A stretch of 64,000 nt of DNA, from positions 31,518,036 to 31,582,035 of the forward strand of contig NC_079891.1 of NCBI RefSeq assembly GCF_024868665.1, read 5' to 3'. Position 1 is the first letter of the stretch, and every line of letters starts with the position of its first letter. The notes under the pieces were generated by a model, which made no database searches, had not been told where the DNA came from, and was given only the letters and a program-made list of their open reading frames with translations. Source of the stretch: Triplophysa rosa (Eukaryota; Chordata; Actinopteri; Cypriniformes; Nemacheilidae). Shown here piece after piece: positions 35,555 to 47,990 of this stretch. A program made the position numbers and the translations under genes.

Positions 35555-37794
35555 TACTATGCTTAATTTCCACCATCCCCCAGTGTGTGCCCATGCTGGA
35601 ATGATGTGATGCATTGCGTGTGTGTGTTTGTCCGTGTGTGCGCAGCTGTGGACCAGAGGTGGTGGCGAAACACAACCACACGGAGCTGTGAAAGTGATAC
35701 AGGCATGAGTGTTTCCGATTCACGCAAAAACAAAAGTTCCCATAGACAAAGACATTAAAAATACATAGCTCGTCACTGCATGGATGCCGTCTTAAACAGC
35801 ATTTCATCCCGTCTTCTTCACCCTGGGGCTTGTTCTAGCACCCGCGATGAGACGGATCCATCTTTTACGAGCTACATATGGACGACCGCGAAGAGGGTAA
35901 AGGTGGAGAGCGTAGGCCCTCTCGTTTGCTAGCAAATGACCGGGATCGACCATCTGCTATTTTAGTGTCCCTCGCTGCAGGCCGCGCTAGTGATTTTCTT
36001 CAAGCCAAGCTTTTTTGTATATGTATGAGACTGTTCCGTGACCGCCCTTTTGGTCCTCGATTTAGGGTCAGATTATTGTTTTGCTCTATTGGAAGCCCGG
36101 CAGCCACAGGTAGAAGCTGGATTGCATTAAAAAGGCCGATCAATGATTTCCTTTTGTGAAAAGTCCTTTTGGGAACGTTGTTTACAGAAACGTTGTTTAG
36201 AAGAGCAATCCCATGTCTGTGCTTTTCTCTCCCTCCCTGCTGTTTTCTCTTTCCTTCGTTCTATCTTTTTCCATGTTTATTCTCAGTTCCTAACAGATGT
36301 TTGTCCTGATGTATCTCAGGCTCGAGTTGTTGCATCTGGCTTCGTATCTCACTTTGCCTACAATTTGGGACTCATTTTTACTCACACGCAGTTTGGACGG
36401 TGAATCTCTGTGCAGGTTTTAGCCCGGGCCGTAATGCGAACGTGGCAGTGTGTTTTAGATCCATCTGCGCAGATAAGCAGTTGGGGTGGGGGGGTGTTCT
36501 GTTTTTCCAGTTCAGCTTTATGGTTTGTATTATAAGTGCTCAGCTGCTTACTAAGGCGAGGATTTGAACAAGCGCCTAATCCGAAGTATTAAACTACGTA
36601 CGTAAGTCATTCTGCACCGTACGGACGTGAATAATATGTCAGATCACGCGGCTTGTTGAAGAGAGGTATACTGATACCTTTCTAAACTGTGCGATTTCCC
36701 GATAAGATGGACAAAAAAATATATCAGACTTAGATTGAAGAAGGAACATGAGCACTATCTGAGGACCAGAAAATCAGATTTGGAGACGGTCACCTAGCAA
36801 CACTCTAGCAACCATCCATGATACAAGCCTAGCAGTTTTGCATTTTATGTAAGAAAACAACCTGGTTTTGTGTTGTTTCGCCCTTAAACATAATACCTTC
36901 CCGTGTGACTCCAAGTCCGGACCATTAGCAGCAGGAAACAAGCAGAGGAACAAACATTCACACACACGCACTCGTTCTGGGAATAAGAAACAGCACATAA
37001 TAAAAGTAGCAGTTTGTTGCCGAGGGGGCAGAAACAGCCAGGGAAAAGGCTCCACAGCTGGTCTCGGCCCCTTCCCTTACCCCCTTCCTCCCTCAGGAGA
37101 TTTGTCTACAAAAAAAACCTCCTTGCACTTCCCTTCTCATGCCTGGACCACCCCAAGACTGCTGCCTCCTGGTGTACAGCGGCTTCTCTGCCCGTTTGTA
37201 GAGATATCAGGGGGCGGCCAATGTGCTGTAGATCCCCCAGATGGGCAGGACCCCGGTGTGATGTAACAATAGCGAGGCTGTTGGACCATTAGAGCCTGGA
37301 GAGAGAGCGAGTGCGAGCCCCTCCCCCTCCTCTGCAGGACGACCTTTAACCCTAGTTGGCTACATGCTGCACACCTCCTACTGCGTCTCTCACACACTGC
37401 AACACCAGCTCTGTCGCTCAAACAGGGAGAGAATATAGAGAGGTCCAGCAGCGCATACTGAAAATACAGAACTGAAAATCTAATGTAAACAGAGAGAGGT
37501 TTTAGGATTATGAAAAAACACTAAGGTATATTAGAATAAGAGATATTACTTTTCTGGGTCACTAATGAAATGTTGACCGTGTCAACATTCATATGTCAGA
37601 TCTGTTTTAACACAATATTTTATTTTAATTAAATTGAGATGTATTTCTATCATTGGAAACAGAAGTAGAAGTAGTAGTAGTTCACTTTCTATGTAATAAA
37701 GCTGGCAGAATAGATGGCAAATACATCAAATAAAAACCCTTTCAGGAGATGGATGTGCACCTGAAGCACCTGTCATTTTATCCAAATGCTCTAC
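35555..37794. other. Unique non-coding DNA, GC-rich block 36870-37430
   Basis: A TG-rich patch lies at 35619-35643. 36870-37430 is GC-rich and unique (CCCCTTCC and GGGGCGG-type words) with overlapping frames up to 132 aa on both strands, none with a domain or convincing splice sites. It may be a regulatory block in the presumed sema4c intron. Confidence 0.3.
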
Positions 37795-38118
37795 TTAAAG
37801 GGACAATTCACCCAAAAATAACAATTCTGTCATCATTTACTCACCCTCGAGTTGTTCCAAATCTGTATCAATTTCTTTGTTCCGATAAACACAGAGAAAG
37901 ATGTTTGGAAGAATGCTTGTAACCAAACACTTCTCGGCCACCGTTGACTCCCATAGTAGGAAAAATAACAATGGTAGTCAAAAGTGCCCCAAAACGGTTA
38001 GCTTTCCTACATTCTTTAAATATCTTCTAAGAAACGTATAAAGCATTTTTTCCTACTGTGGTACTCAATGTGGCCAAGATGTGTTTGGTTACAAGCATTC
38101 TTCCAAATATCTTTCTCT
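37795..38118. mobile_element. TTAA MITE (AGTTCACCC family), copy with degraded right end
   Basis: It starts TTAAAGGGACAATTCACCC and carries AATTCTGTCATCATTTACTC, GATGTTTGGAAGAATGCTTG and the mirrored ACAAGCATTCTTCCAAATATC. The right terminus is lost just before a (GA)n at 38142. Confidence 0.72.
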
Positions 38119-40235
38119 TGAAAATTGAATTGAAATTAAACCTGAGAGAGAGAGAGAGCTGGCACAAAAAGAAAGCTCGAGGAGAGGTTTTTGTCCAGAA
38201 AAGGCCACATCGTGTGTGTAAGTAAACTGTAAACGCTGGACCTGAGAAACAGAGATAACTGCAAACCAGCGGACGGCAAACACAGCATCAATCTCCTCCG
38301 CCACTCCTCCTCTTACGGTCCCTCTCTCAATCTCTTTCTCCCTCCAGTGAGTCTTATTTTCCCCCGATGCTTGTGGCAAGTGCTCCTGTGTGTTTGTAAT
38401 AGACTCTTTCCACGTGCGGCCTGCTCTCTCTCTCTCTCTCTATCTCTCTCTGATTTGCTCCAGCTCTATTTCACCTCTCCAGCACACATGGAACAGTTTA
38501 TCTAGAAGCTTATTTTTTGCGCCTATTAAGCAAAGTTCCTGCAGCCAGAAAAAACGTCGGAGTGAGAAAAACTCTCTTTATTATGATCGTATAGCATCGT
38601 GGCGAAATAAGCGGTGTGAGAGAGAGGGAGAGAGAAAACCCCCCTGTAAGCCCCGGCTTTGCCGCGCGTGAGAAAATCAATAAAGCATCTTTTTTTGAAA
38701 AGAGGTTGACGGATAATGGAGAAAAACGTGTGGGAGAAACCAGCCAGGTCCCACGGTTACCTTTCTGTCCTCTCTTTGTTTTCTCTTCATATTGTAAGTC
38801 AAACGCGCAACAAAACAAAACTGTATTGCAGCCAATTGCTTGCATTGTATTTGCTACACTGATTTATAAAAGGAGCGATCTAGTTTTGTCGCAACGCAAT
38901 ACAATGGGAACGATCAACACACTCTCGCAACTCAACTATTTTCGCAATAATAGTAGCAATGTCATTTCTTTGATTAAAATGTAAGCTTTTGTTACATTGT
39001 AGACAGAAAATGAGTGCGATCACAGCTTGAGTTTACCCCTCTCTCTCTCTTTCTCTCTCTCTGTCTCTTCTAAAGCCGTTATATGTGTGCTGATTAAATT
39101 TGCACAATCCAAGCACCTCCCCCTACCAAAGGGAGCTTTTATTTAATTAATAACACAGGCTTACCATTAAAACCCGTACTGTGGCTGTGTGTGTATAGGT
39201 GTTTGTCTGACAGACCGTATCTCGCGGCTGTTCACCGTGTGACGCTATGTGTGCGCTTGTATTGTTGGTGGGCTTCTCCTGCCAGCGTTAACAAAGCTGT
39301 ATTGTGTGTGCGGGTTAAGCTGCGCTCGGGCGGTCACGGGCGATCTGTAGCGCTTTACTCCATTAGTCCATACCTGAAAGTAGAGATATCGGTTACATAT
39401 TAGTGTTGGATAGCAGGCCGGAGTATGTGATTATATATCATGCATTGAAAATCCATATGGGTATCATTTGAGCGCTACTGGAATGAGAGGATTCATTTTT
39501 CAAAACATTTATCATCTATATAAAATAAAGGTTTCCTGGAGAAATGATGCTGTGAATTTAGATTCCGTGTGTGTTTGGCTTCCTCAGACGCCATCATAAT
39601 CACGGATGCAGCGCAGGTGTCCTCCGTTCTCTCCGGAGGGGACCTGAAGTGCCCTCCACCGCTAGTTTTGCTTTTCATTTGTTTTGTACTTCACGGCACT
39701 GACCCCAGGCCAGCCCACCGGCATCCCCCTTGCCATCGTCTCCTTTTTCGCATCCCTCTACCTGGCTCTCCGCCATCTTTTTGTTCCCCACAAAAAATAA
39801 ATTCGAAAGGGCTTGCTCGCATAACACAATCATCTCGCACCCCGCACGTATCAATTGAAAGATACCGAGTCGTGCTGGAGAATTTCACGGTCATTGATTG
39901 GCTCTGGGTCCGTAGCGGATTTTAATAGTGCGTTTTACAGCATTTACCAGCAGTTTATTAGCAGGCCATTGACCGAAAGGCGGCTCTAAATAAATTTCGA
40001 GCGAAGCGGGAGAGGGTTTGAGTGTGTCTGTGCGTGAGCCGCAGAGCAGAAAGGGGCCTCCGCTTCCTCTTTCTGAGCTCTTTACCTATTAGAGATCCAT
40101 TACCAGTCTGGAGAAGTCTGGACTAGCAGCCCATAAAGGAACCGAGATAGAGTTTCAATCCTCATCTGACAGACTCCTGAAAAGAGAAAGAAGGGGAGAG
40201 AGAGGGATATACAGCCGTAGCTGTAGGTAAGATTG
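38119..40235. other. Non-coding DNA with CT/GA tracts; candidate conserved block 39560-40160
   Basis: (GA)n at 38142-38158, (CT)n at 38427-38452 and CT-rich DNA at 39038-39068. 39560-40160 is unique and evenly composed, with no splice-flanked frame. No gene recognised. Confidence 0.3.
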
Positions 40236-40935
40236 GTTTTAGAGGATAGTTCAGCCAGATATAAAAATTCTGCCCTCATTTACTGTTCCAAAGGCGTATG
40301 ACTTTCTCTCTTCTGTCAAACGAAAACGGAGAATTTTGGCAGGATGTTGACGTTGCGTTTCATACGATGAAAATAAATGGAGACCAGGGGCTGTCAAGCT
40401 TCATCTTAAAAGCGCCATGAAATAGTTTGCGTTCAAAGTCTTCTGAAGTTATATGATAACTCTGTGGGAGGAACTGAAATCTGTTTCTTTACACCACAGC
40501 TCTCCAATTTCACTCATGTCATTTAAACTCATTTCAAGTTTTTCAGTGACTTAAATTTCAGTCTGTTGCTCACACAAAGGTACCACATGGCTTAGAAGTC
40601 TTGGTACATTTATGGTGAATGTGAAGTACTTTTTGTTATTTTGTAAGCTGAACACCCTGTTGAAAAAACCAGCATATGCTGGGTTAGGTATGTTTTGATG
40701 CTGGTTTGGCCATCTTAATCCAGTTTAGGACCAGTTTAAACCAGCACAAACCAGCATGCTGGTTTTTTCAACAGGGCAGACCCAGATCACCATTCACTTT
40801 CATTGCAAAGAGAATAAAGTCAACTTTGCACTGAACTTTCTTTTCATGCATTGTAAATGAAAGAAGGTCATGCGGGTTTGGAAAGGCACAAGGCTGAGAA
40901 CAATATGACAGAATTTTCTTCTTTGGATTAATTAT
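40236..40935. mobile_element. Diverged AGTTCACCC-family MITE, split by other DNA
   Basis: The left half begins at about 40240 (GGATAGTTCAGCCAGATA, ATTCTGCCCTCATTTACTG). Typical right-half words (GTCATGCGGGTTTGGAAAGGC, ATGACAGAATTTTC) appear at about 40866-40920. Between them are unrelated sequence and the separate MITE at 40655-40776. Confidence 0.5.
40655..40776. mobile_element. 122-bp foldback MITE with CCCTGTTGAAAAAACCAGCA ends
   Basis: CCCTGTTGAAAAAACCAGCA at 40655 is mirrored by TGCTGGTTTTTTCAACAGGG ending at 40776. Almost the whole element folds on itself, with GCTGGTTT/AAACCAGC words throughout. Confidence 0.8.
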
Positions 40936-41367
40936 TTCTTTGACTGTCGGTGAGATAACTTTGAATAGTTTGACTACATCCACCCTTGCTGGAAATACCA
41001 TGCACTGTCATGACGGTGAAATGTGCAGTTGGCTTGGCAGTAGAGTAAGAGAGCAGCGCGTGTTTCTCTCTCTCTCTGTTAGCTTTTGACAGATGTGCCG
41101 CTAATCCATCCAAGCCTCCAACCACCACGTGGCCCTGTGTAACCTCTCTCTCTTTCTTTCTCTCTCCTTGTCGTTCTGTTCTTTATGCTGTGATTTTGTC
41201 AGATCGGCCCTGCTGAGTTATTACAGGGGCAACGTTCTTCTACACAAACTTCTACACAATGACACGTAAGCTCTGCTCCACATCTAGTGAGCTACCTCCG
41301 TAGGCTGCATTTTAAGGCATCATAGGGCTTCCGACGTGACGGGTGTTTTCGAAAGGTTGACAGCCGC

Positions 41368-41600
41368 TTAAAGGAACAGTTTACGCAAAAAAATCTGTCA
41401 TCATTTATTCACCGTGTTCTTGACGTTCTTTTCTTGATATTAGGGAGCGACAGCCTAGATTTCCATTTACTTCATTGTATGGTAGAAAGAGCAACATCAG
41501 CAATAGTCGGAATTTCTCCTCTTGTGCCTAATGGAGAAAGTAAGACAGGACAGACAAGACAGGATTGAAATGTCATTAGGGTGAATAAATGACGGCATGC
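41368..41600. mobile_element. TTAA MITE (AGTTCACCC family), diverged copy
   Basis: It begins TTAAAGGAACAGTTTACGC, with CTGTCATCATTTATTCACC. The right end (AAATGTCATTAGGGTGAATAA) is a weak mirror. The middle does not follow the family well. Confidence 0.5.
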
Positions 41601-42461
41601 TTGGATGAGGTAGCACTTTATGCTGACATTTTTGCCAAATTGTAGGTCAACACTGCTTGTATCCTTTATAGCGAAGGCAATCCTATAATGGCTAAAAATG
41701 GAGACTTTAAAAGGCAAATAAACTAGGAGGAGAGTTGATTATGAATATAATTGATCCAAAACTGAACACATAATAATAAAATGCTATTTTATGCACAATT
41801 ATATATGTACTTTACATACTTCATTCCTGTGCCATCAGTGGTACCAAAACATCTGCCGGCTCCATACAGCGTTCCAAGTCAGCCAAAATGTTTCATTTCA
41901 TTTCGGAGGCTTCGAAAGATGGAACAGAGCTGCACACGCAGGGGACATGAGCATGAACATATTGTCCTATTAAATTTGTCTACGCACCCACCGGTCTGCC
42001 TGTCTGTATTAGTAGTGATGTTATTAATAAAGATGACCTCATCTGCGTCCTCTGAGACCTCTCTCTCTCTCTCTCTGACTCGCCCTCTGTGGATTTCATT
42101 TGCTTTTCACTTCTTTCTCTGCACTATAAACCTTCTTCCTCTTTCTCAGTGCAGTGCTTCTTTTTTCTATCTTGGCTCCTTAAGATTGCCTTCTCTCTGT
42201 CTGTCACCTCTGTGTTCTTGTTGTGTTTTCTTTTCTGTGTGTCATCCATCTGCCCTCTCTGTTTTTTCTTTTATTCTCAGAGTCTGTTTCTTCCTTTCAT
42301 CTGCTTCTCGTCACTCTCTGGCTGGCACATGCTCAGCTGTACTCTCATATTCCTTATGTGCGGTTTCTCTAAGAACACAGAGATAGATCTGAAGTGTACC
42401 TCGGTGAATCTCAGCAAGCACACCGAGGTCATTTTTAAGCATGTCCGGTACAAAATTACGT
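41601..42461. other. Non-coding DNA, pyrimidine-rich 42040-42330
   Basis: (CT)n at 42059-42078 followed by a C/T-rich region. The 201-codon frame at 41781-42386 is Ser/Leu/Phe/Cys-rich because of this bias and shows no domain. Confidence 0.4.
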
Positions 42462-42594
42462 TCCTGTAGCTCAATTGGTGGACCGTGGTGCTGGCAACAC
42501 CAAGATCATGTTTACTAGGAAAACGCAACTTGAGAAAATATATATTTTAAATGCACTTTGGATAAAAGTGTTGGCCAAATCTGTAAATGTAAAA
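42462..42594 (+). mobile_element. Degraded tRNA-derived SINE
   Basis: TAGCTCAATTGG (42468-42479) fits a Pol III A box, and CTGGCAACACCAAGATCATG follows as in fish tRNA-SINE heads. A clear B box is missing (the expected GGTTCGA is mutated or deleted). The tail GCACTTTGGATAAAAGTGTT then CTGTAAATGTAAA is the SINE/L2-type 3' end. It is not a functional tRNA gene. Confidence 0.7.
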
Positions 42595-42801
42595 AAGTGC
42601 AAAAACAAAATGATCTTATGCATAAAACAATTAAGCCTGCTTTAATGCATTGTTCTCAATGATGATTCTCACTAGATTCCTTTTAAAGTTATACGAGTTT
42701 TTTAAAATAAAATTAAAACGATGAACCCACTGAGCACTACCGACTCATGGTGCTTAGATGAGTAAAAACAGAGATCTGCACCTCTTTCCTTATGTTTTAA
42801 T

Positions 42802-43167
42802 TAGGGCTGTTAACGATTAATCGCGATTAATCGCATCCAGAATAAAAGTTTGTGTTTACATAATATATGTCTGTGTACTGTGCGTATTAATTTTGCATTT
42901 ACTGTATGAAAACGTACACATACATTTAAGAAAATAATAATAAAATATAAAAATGAATAAATATCTATAAATACTTTCAATTATTGGCTTATATAAATAA
43001 ATCAATCTAAATATTTCCTAAATATATGTATATACATGTATGTGTATGTTTTTGTTTTTATAAATACAAAAGTAATGTGCACAGTGACAGTACACAGACA
43101 TATACTATGTAAACACAAACTTTTATTCTGGATGCGATTAATCGTGATTAATCATTTGACAGCCCTA
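42802..43167. mobile_element. hAT-type MITE, TAGGGCTGT family, copy 2
   Basis: The left end TAGGGCTGTTAACGATTAAT and the right end ATTAATCATTTGACAGCCCTA are inverted. CGCGATTAATCGCATCCAGA and TCTGGATGCGATTAATCGTG pair just inside. The flanking 8-mers (GTTTTAAT / GTTCAACA) share only their start, so the target duplication is uncertain. Confidence 0.8.
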
Positions 43168-45093
43168 GTTCAACAACAGTTCATCTGTTTTCTTAAAAAT
43201 ATCAGCATAAATATAAAACAGTAGAATACACAATATTCTCTATATAATATAGACTCTTTTAGACATACAGTATGTGTATGAATCATTTATCTTGCTTATT
43301 TAATTATCCCCACTGAGTATTGCCTTGTATGTTTGGGATAATCAAGTCAAATCATAATTAACCTTACGATAGCGTGTGCATCATTTATTTAAATGATAAA
43401 CAACAGCTGGTTTCCTTTCATTGAATATTCACTAAATGCGCTGGCTATGCTAACAGACTGCCATCAAAGTATTTACCTGATGTTTCAACAGAAACGTTGA
43501 TTCACTTTTAAAAAACCATCCACAGGCACAAATTATTGAGTCAACTATGCTTCCCTATGATGTCATGTTTTATTAAAGAGCGTGTAGGTGTGTTAAGGTA
43601 CATTAGGGACTTTAGTAGTATTTCCTCATTATAACGTGTAGCGGCTCTGTTTTACCTTTGGGATGGACACGGAGGTAAACACATGAGCTCACCTCAACCT
43701 TACCTCACCTCTGTGTGTGTTTTTGTGAGCCGTCACATTTCTAACGGTCAATAAAGCCCGTTAGTGTGAGCTTATTTGAAATGGATATGTGCATTTTTCT
43801 ATTATTCATAGCTCATGAATAAAACTCCTCTAAAATATTCCGGTTTCTCTAGTTTCTGAGTTATCAGTAACCTTTGGAAAGCCGACCCACGAGCTCTTCT
43901 TCCCCACCTTGGACATCTGCGGACCTTCACGGCGCTTGTGAAAATGTCTGCTGTTGAAAATTGAAATGTGGTTAGGAGGAATATTATTTATTTTACTATC
44001 GAAAACAGAAAAGCGAGAACAGATTGTTTTAAAGCAGAGCTGAACGTGTGTGAAAAGCAAGGCCAGCTGATTTTTTTAAACAATTGAAAAGAAACCAAAT
44101 TACTTGATGTTGTTTTTTATGCACCATACAAAAATGCCATCTGTTGTTTTTCTTCAATCTCTTCAATCATTTTTTGCTCTTAAAAGCAGATCAGGAAAAA
44201 AATGCAACATAATAAAATTACAGTCATTGTGAAAAAGGTCCCCGAGGACAATGTGGGTAATTCAGGGTGGTAAAGTTTACCCATATGAAAATGTCAACTA
44301 ACACAGCAACTAATTTTATTGTAATTTCTCCTGTCAAACAAACGACTTGCAACGCTTCACCCTGATCATCCAAAAAGAAACGGACAATCTGTACAAGAAC
44401 ACTTCATTTTGTTCCCAGAGGACATAATAATTGTTTGGTGGGGGCAGAGTCTTGAATCCAGGGCCTGTTTTTATCAGTGGGCGTCTCCAAATACGAGATT
44501 TGTTTCGGTTTTTACTTTTTATGAGGAAAATTGTCAGATAAATCTCCCACAGCCCTGGGGTTTGTTGTGAAAAGGATCGAATTGGAGCCAGAGCGTTACT
44601 TTGCAATCCTCCCACTTCTATAAACACAACACTGTATACTGTACCAGTAAAACCACCCAAAATCTCTCTACCCACTCTCATATGGCACATATGCTTTGAC
44701 ATACTTTATAATATATCATCTTTAGCTTATAAACACTATAATTTAAACACTTGTTTAGTTTGATTAAAACACGCACACACACTAAAAGCCTAAATTACAA
44801 ACAGATGCACCAAACACTGTGCGCCGCTAAACTTATTAAACATAAACACACTTTAACTCGTGCTGGATGAACTATCTTGCATATGGGTTGTTGACAAAAT
44901 ATACCGCACGTGTCCTATAGCAAAAATGTAGAAAAAAAATGTTAATAATATCTGATTTTATATGATTATTATTTATATTTAAAATATAAAATAGCTTAAG
45001 AGAGATTTATCTTCATTGTTATTTTTTTTACCATAGGACACATTTACAGTTTATTTGTCAACTACCCATATATCTTAAACATAATGTACTTTT
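43168..45093. other. Non-coding DNA
   Basis: AT-rich with no recognisable repeat ends. Frames up to 122 aa on the reverse strand (44334-44702) have no domain. No exon supported. Confidence 0.3.
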
Positions 45094-45268
45094 TTAAAGG
45101 TCAAGTGTATTAAATTTAGCGGCATCTAGTGGTGAGGTTGCGAATTGCACTCCACCCCTCCCTTTCGAAGCACTACGGTGGCTGACACAGAACTAAGATG
45201 TCGGAACATTTTTCATACGCTTTGTAGAGCAGTTTGTCCGTTTAGGGCTACTATAGAAACAACATGGC

Positions 45269-45783
45269 GAATACGCCCTTTTCACATGACGTCACGCATC
45301 TTCCGTTCTGCCGCGAAGCAGTGTATCATTACTTCTGCTAGCACTCCAGTTCATAAGGTGGCGGTAATGCACCTATAAGCTGATTTGCCAACCGCCAGTA
45401 AAACTCAAGTAGAAGAAGTTACTTCCAAGTGGCTTGCACATCTGCCACAAATACGTATAGATGATGTACAACGTCTTGCAGACAAATTTTCGCTAACGAC
45501 AAGATCAAAGCTAGAGAAAGGATACAAATTCTTCGTTGAACAGTACCTGTTTGATTATGAAGGTAAGTGTTTTGTTTTCTTTTTGTGTTGTGTTAGCGAA
45601 GGTGCTAGGATAAGTACTTGAATATGTGTTCTGTCAGTTTTTTTTTCTCACTGTTGTTAAATTCCAGCGCGACGGCAAAATGGAAGTTCTTCTTCTTCTT
45701 GTTTGTTGCAAGACGGATGTTATGATACACTGCTTTGCAAAAAGGCGGAAGTTAAGTGACGTCATTGTGAAAAGGGCGTATTC
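45269..45783 (+). mobile_element. Nested element with GAATACGCCCTTTTCACA inverted ends and a coding exon
   Basis: The left end GAATACGCCCTTTTCACATG and the right end TTGTGAAAAGGGCGTATTC are inverted repeats that continue as GACGTCACG/GTGACGTC. Only 515 bp long, it keeps an exon-like open frame with a splice donor (45385-45562) and then non-coding DNA, so it is a deletion derivative of a larger transposon. The target duplication is not clear: the flanks are GGC and CACGC. Confidence 0.72.
45385..45568 (+). pseudogene. First-exon-like coding remnant of an unidentified transposon protein
   Basis: A 59-codon open frame is followed exactly by a consensus donor, GTAAGT (45563-45568). It reads as a well-mixed domain with EEVTSKWLAHLPQIRIDD, RLADKFSLTTRSKLEKGY and KFFVEQYLFDYE. 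There is no in-frame ATG at its start; the frame opens near TTG at 45385, so an upstream exon or start was lost or mutated. The layout, with a helical head ending in a basic/aromatic KLEKGYKFF..Y segment, recalls N-termini of fish SWIM/YqaJ-type mobile-element proteins. That family guess is weak. Confidence 0.5.
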
Positions 45784-45955
45784 CACGCGAGAGGACCTGC
45801 GGTGTATGTAGATAGAAATATCTCATTCTAAGGTAATAAAAACATAACGCTTCATTATGTAAGGTCTTTATACACCTCTGAAGACATAGTTATGTATATT
45901 ATATATTGCATTTCTGTCAATAGATCCTCCAAAAAATTACACATTGGACCTTTAA

Positions 45956-46339
45956 ACTAAAAAATAACAGGAACTTTTTTAATGTTACAATTTCACATTT
46001 TCAACAGCTAGTGCATGAAGTTATCTTTATGGCAACTGAGCTGATTTAAAATGAACATCTTAGCAAATTTCTGTAGTTAAAACAAAATTTTTGGGAACCA
46101 CAAATGATTGAGACCCAAAGATGCCATCAAAGAGAACATTGACAGTACTAGATTTGAACTCAATCTCCTTGAAATCCACTTTAATTCATTTTACGACGAG
46201 AAATGCCTGTTGCCTCCAAGGGCATGGCACTTTTAAAAGGTGCTGCATGAATAAAACTATCTTAGCACTGAAGATTCTCTAGACTGAATCTCAACCGGCA
46301 TCTCAGAAAGAGCTTCCGCCCCCTCACTGTCTAGTCAAA
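45956..46339. other. Non-coding DNA
   Basis: AT-rich; nothing recognised. Confidence 0.3.
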
Positions 46340-46392
46340 GTGTGTGTGCGTGTGTGTGTGTGTGCGTGTGTGTGCGTGTGTGTGCGTGCGTG

Positions 46393-46445
<53 letters not shown>
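46340..46445. repeat. (TG)n microsatellite with CG interruptions
   Basis: A TG array over about 105 bases, interrupted by GCGTG units in its first half and pure in its second. Confidence 0.95.
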
Positions 46446-46447
<2 letters not shown>

Positions 46448-47990
46448 GCTTATCCACGCTGGCCCTGTTGGCGGGTTGCTAATTTCTTGCCAGGCCCGGG
46501 AGCAGGTGGAGGGTATTTCATGGTTCTTTCCCCACACGTTGGCACAGTCAAAGAAATAACAAAAGCAACCCACAGCGTTTACACAGACGAGCTTATATCG
46601 GCTCAAAACACTCTCGACTGTGTGACTGCGCTAACTTAATATTCATATTTGTCACAACCACCGTTTCTTTCTTTTTCTCTTTTACTATTTAAAGAGAGAG
46701 GGTGAGGGTAAGCTTGCCAGCGAGCTAATTTAAAGCTAGGGTCGCCCATCATGACCTCATGAATAATTCTAGAGGTTCTAGAAGGTTCAAAGGTCGACGC
46801 AAGAGTGCAGCCACTCAACAAAGACGGCACGCACGCCGGCCGCCACTCCTGCCTCTCTGACCCACAATGGCGCTTTTATGTGGGACAGACTTTTATGGCC
46901 TTACGACTGACCTTGTGCAGATGGACCCAGTAAAAAATGAAGGACACAATAACTAGTGGTCAATACTGAGGCTTTTACAAGCACGCGAGGACTCACAGAC
47001 GTTATTTACGTACTAAATGATTATACTCCAGAGACTCGTGCAGTCAGCGCCAGATCAAGACTTTTGCAATTAGCAAATCGTGTGCAGCCCAGTGGTTTAA
47101 AGCCTTCCAGGGGCGAGCCGTGAAGTACCACCATTGTGTTTTCCGAAAATGCACTTAATCACAGTCGGTTCCAGACCAAGGCTCTTGCACTTAGCACTGA
47201 TCTAAGACCCCTGTCTCAACAAAACCCAAGCCAAAGCCGCAGCTGCACGCCTGACCTCAGATAAGGAGCTAACGCAATCAGCACTAAACCAAGACTCGTA
47301 CACAACACTCAGCGCTGATCTGGAGCCGGTTTTCCAGCAAAACCCAATGCAAAACCACTGGGTTTCAGATAAGCATCAGAAGGCATATGACTCAGCAGTG
47401 TCTCTCTCCGCTCTGCGCGGCTGTGATTAGCGCTAGCGACGTCAGCTAATGAATCACCCGTATTATTCCTCTGTCACGCTCGATTTCGGGGCGTAATAAA
47501 AGGATGTTTTAATTTAACTCTGACTGCTCTCTCTGTGTTTTAGCGTAGGTGGAAAGGTGGTCAGATTGGAGTGAATTTATTCACGGCCGAGGCTTTATGC
47601 GACAGCGCTGTTTTAGAAACTCATTCACAGTGGCCTATAGTCGATTTTCTAGTAAACGAGAGATTTTAAACAGCGTGCCGGGCAACACATGTCTAATTCA
47701 TGAGAGGTGAGAGTGATTGTGAGCGACATGGAAAATGCCTCTGTGCGTGCTTCTAACTTGCTTCTGGCTGTACGTCGGGGGGCAGTGGCGGTCAGCGCCT
47801 CCTCTTCAGCAGGAATTCAAAATACGTGTCCAGCGCTTCACGTGAACCTATGTGCATCATGCCAAAATACGATGATAAAAGAGATCAGTATTTTCTTTAC
47901 CGTCACTATAAACTGTCTGGACAAGCATTGTTTTTGTACACATTTTTTATTTTTTTAAGTATAACTACATTCATTTGTAGTAGAATAGCG
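46446..47990. other. Unique non-coding DNA with a degenerate tandem repeat at 47041-47350
   Basis: 46460-46870 and 47400-47900 are evenly composed and non-repetitive. No exon recognised; the 83-codon frame at 47707-47958 has no domain. Confidence 0.3.
47041..47350 (+). repeat. Three degenerate tandem units, period about 113-121 bp
   Basis: Units start near 47041, 47162 and 47275 with CAGTCAGCGCCAGATCAAG, CAGTCGGTTCCAGACCAAG and CAATCAGCACTAAACCAAG. Each continues with ACT(T/C)TTGCA-like words. The second and third also share AGC(A/G)CTGATCT and CAACAAAACCCA/CAGCAAAACCCA. Divergence is high, so this is an old local duplication. Confidence 0.55.

Larger units (their letters stand above)
45094..45955. 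mobile_element. TTAA-ended MITE carrying a nested transposon
   Basis: The ends TTAAAGGTCAAGTGTATTAA and TTACACATTGGACCTTTAA are diverged inverted repeats with TTAA at both edges. The left flank holds GCGGCATCTAGTGGTGAGG and the right flank CCTCCAAAAAATTACAC, both hallmarks I know from a common cyprinid repeat. Its middle is interrupted at ACATGGC by the element at 45269-45783. TTAA suggests a piggyBac/Kolobok-type mobiliser. Confidence 0.75.

Noticed and set aside
41781..42386. 201-codon open frame, the second longest in the window
   Set aside because: Ser/Leu/Phe/Cys-rich over a pyrimidine-biased stretch with a CT array. No domain, no splice evidence, and a competing frame overlaps it.
42462..42530. 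Possible tRNA gene
   Set aside because: The A-box-like word is present, but there is no B box or cloverleaf, and a SINE tail follows; it is a retroposed SINE.
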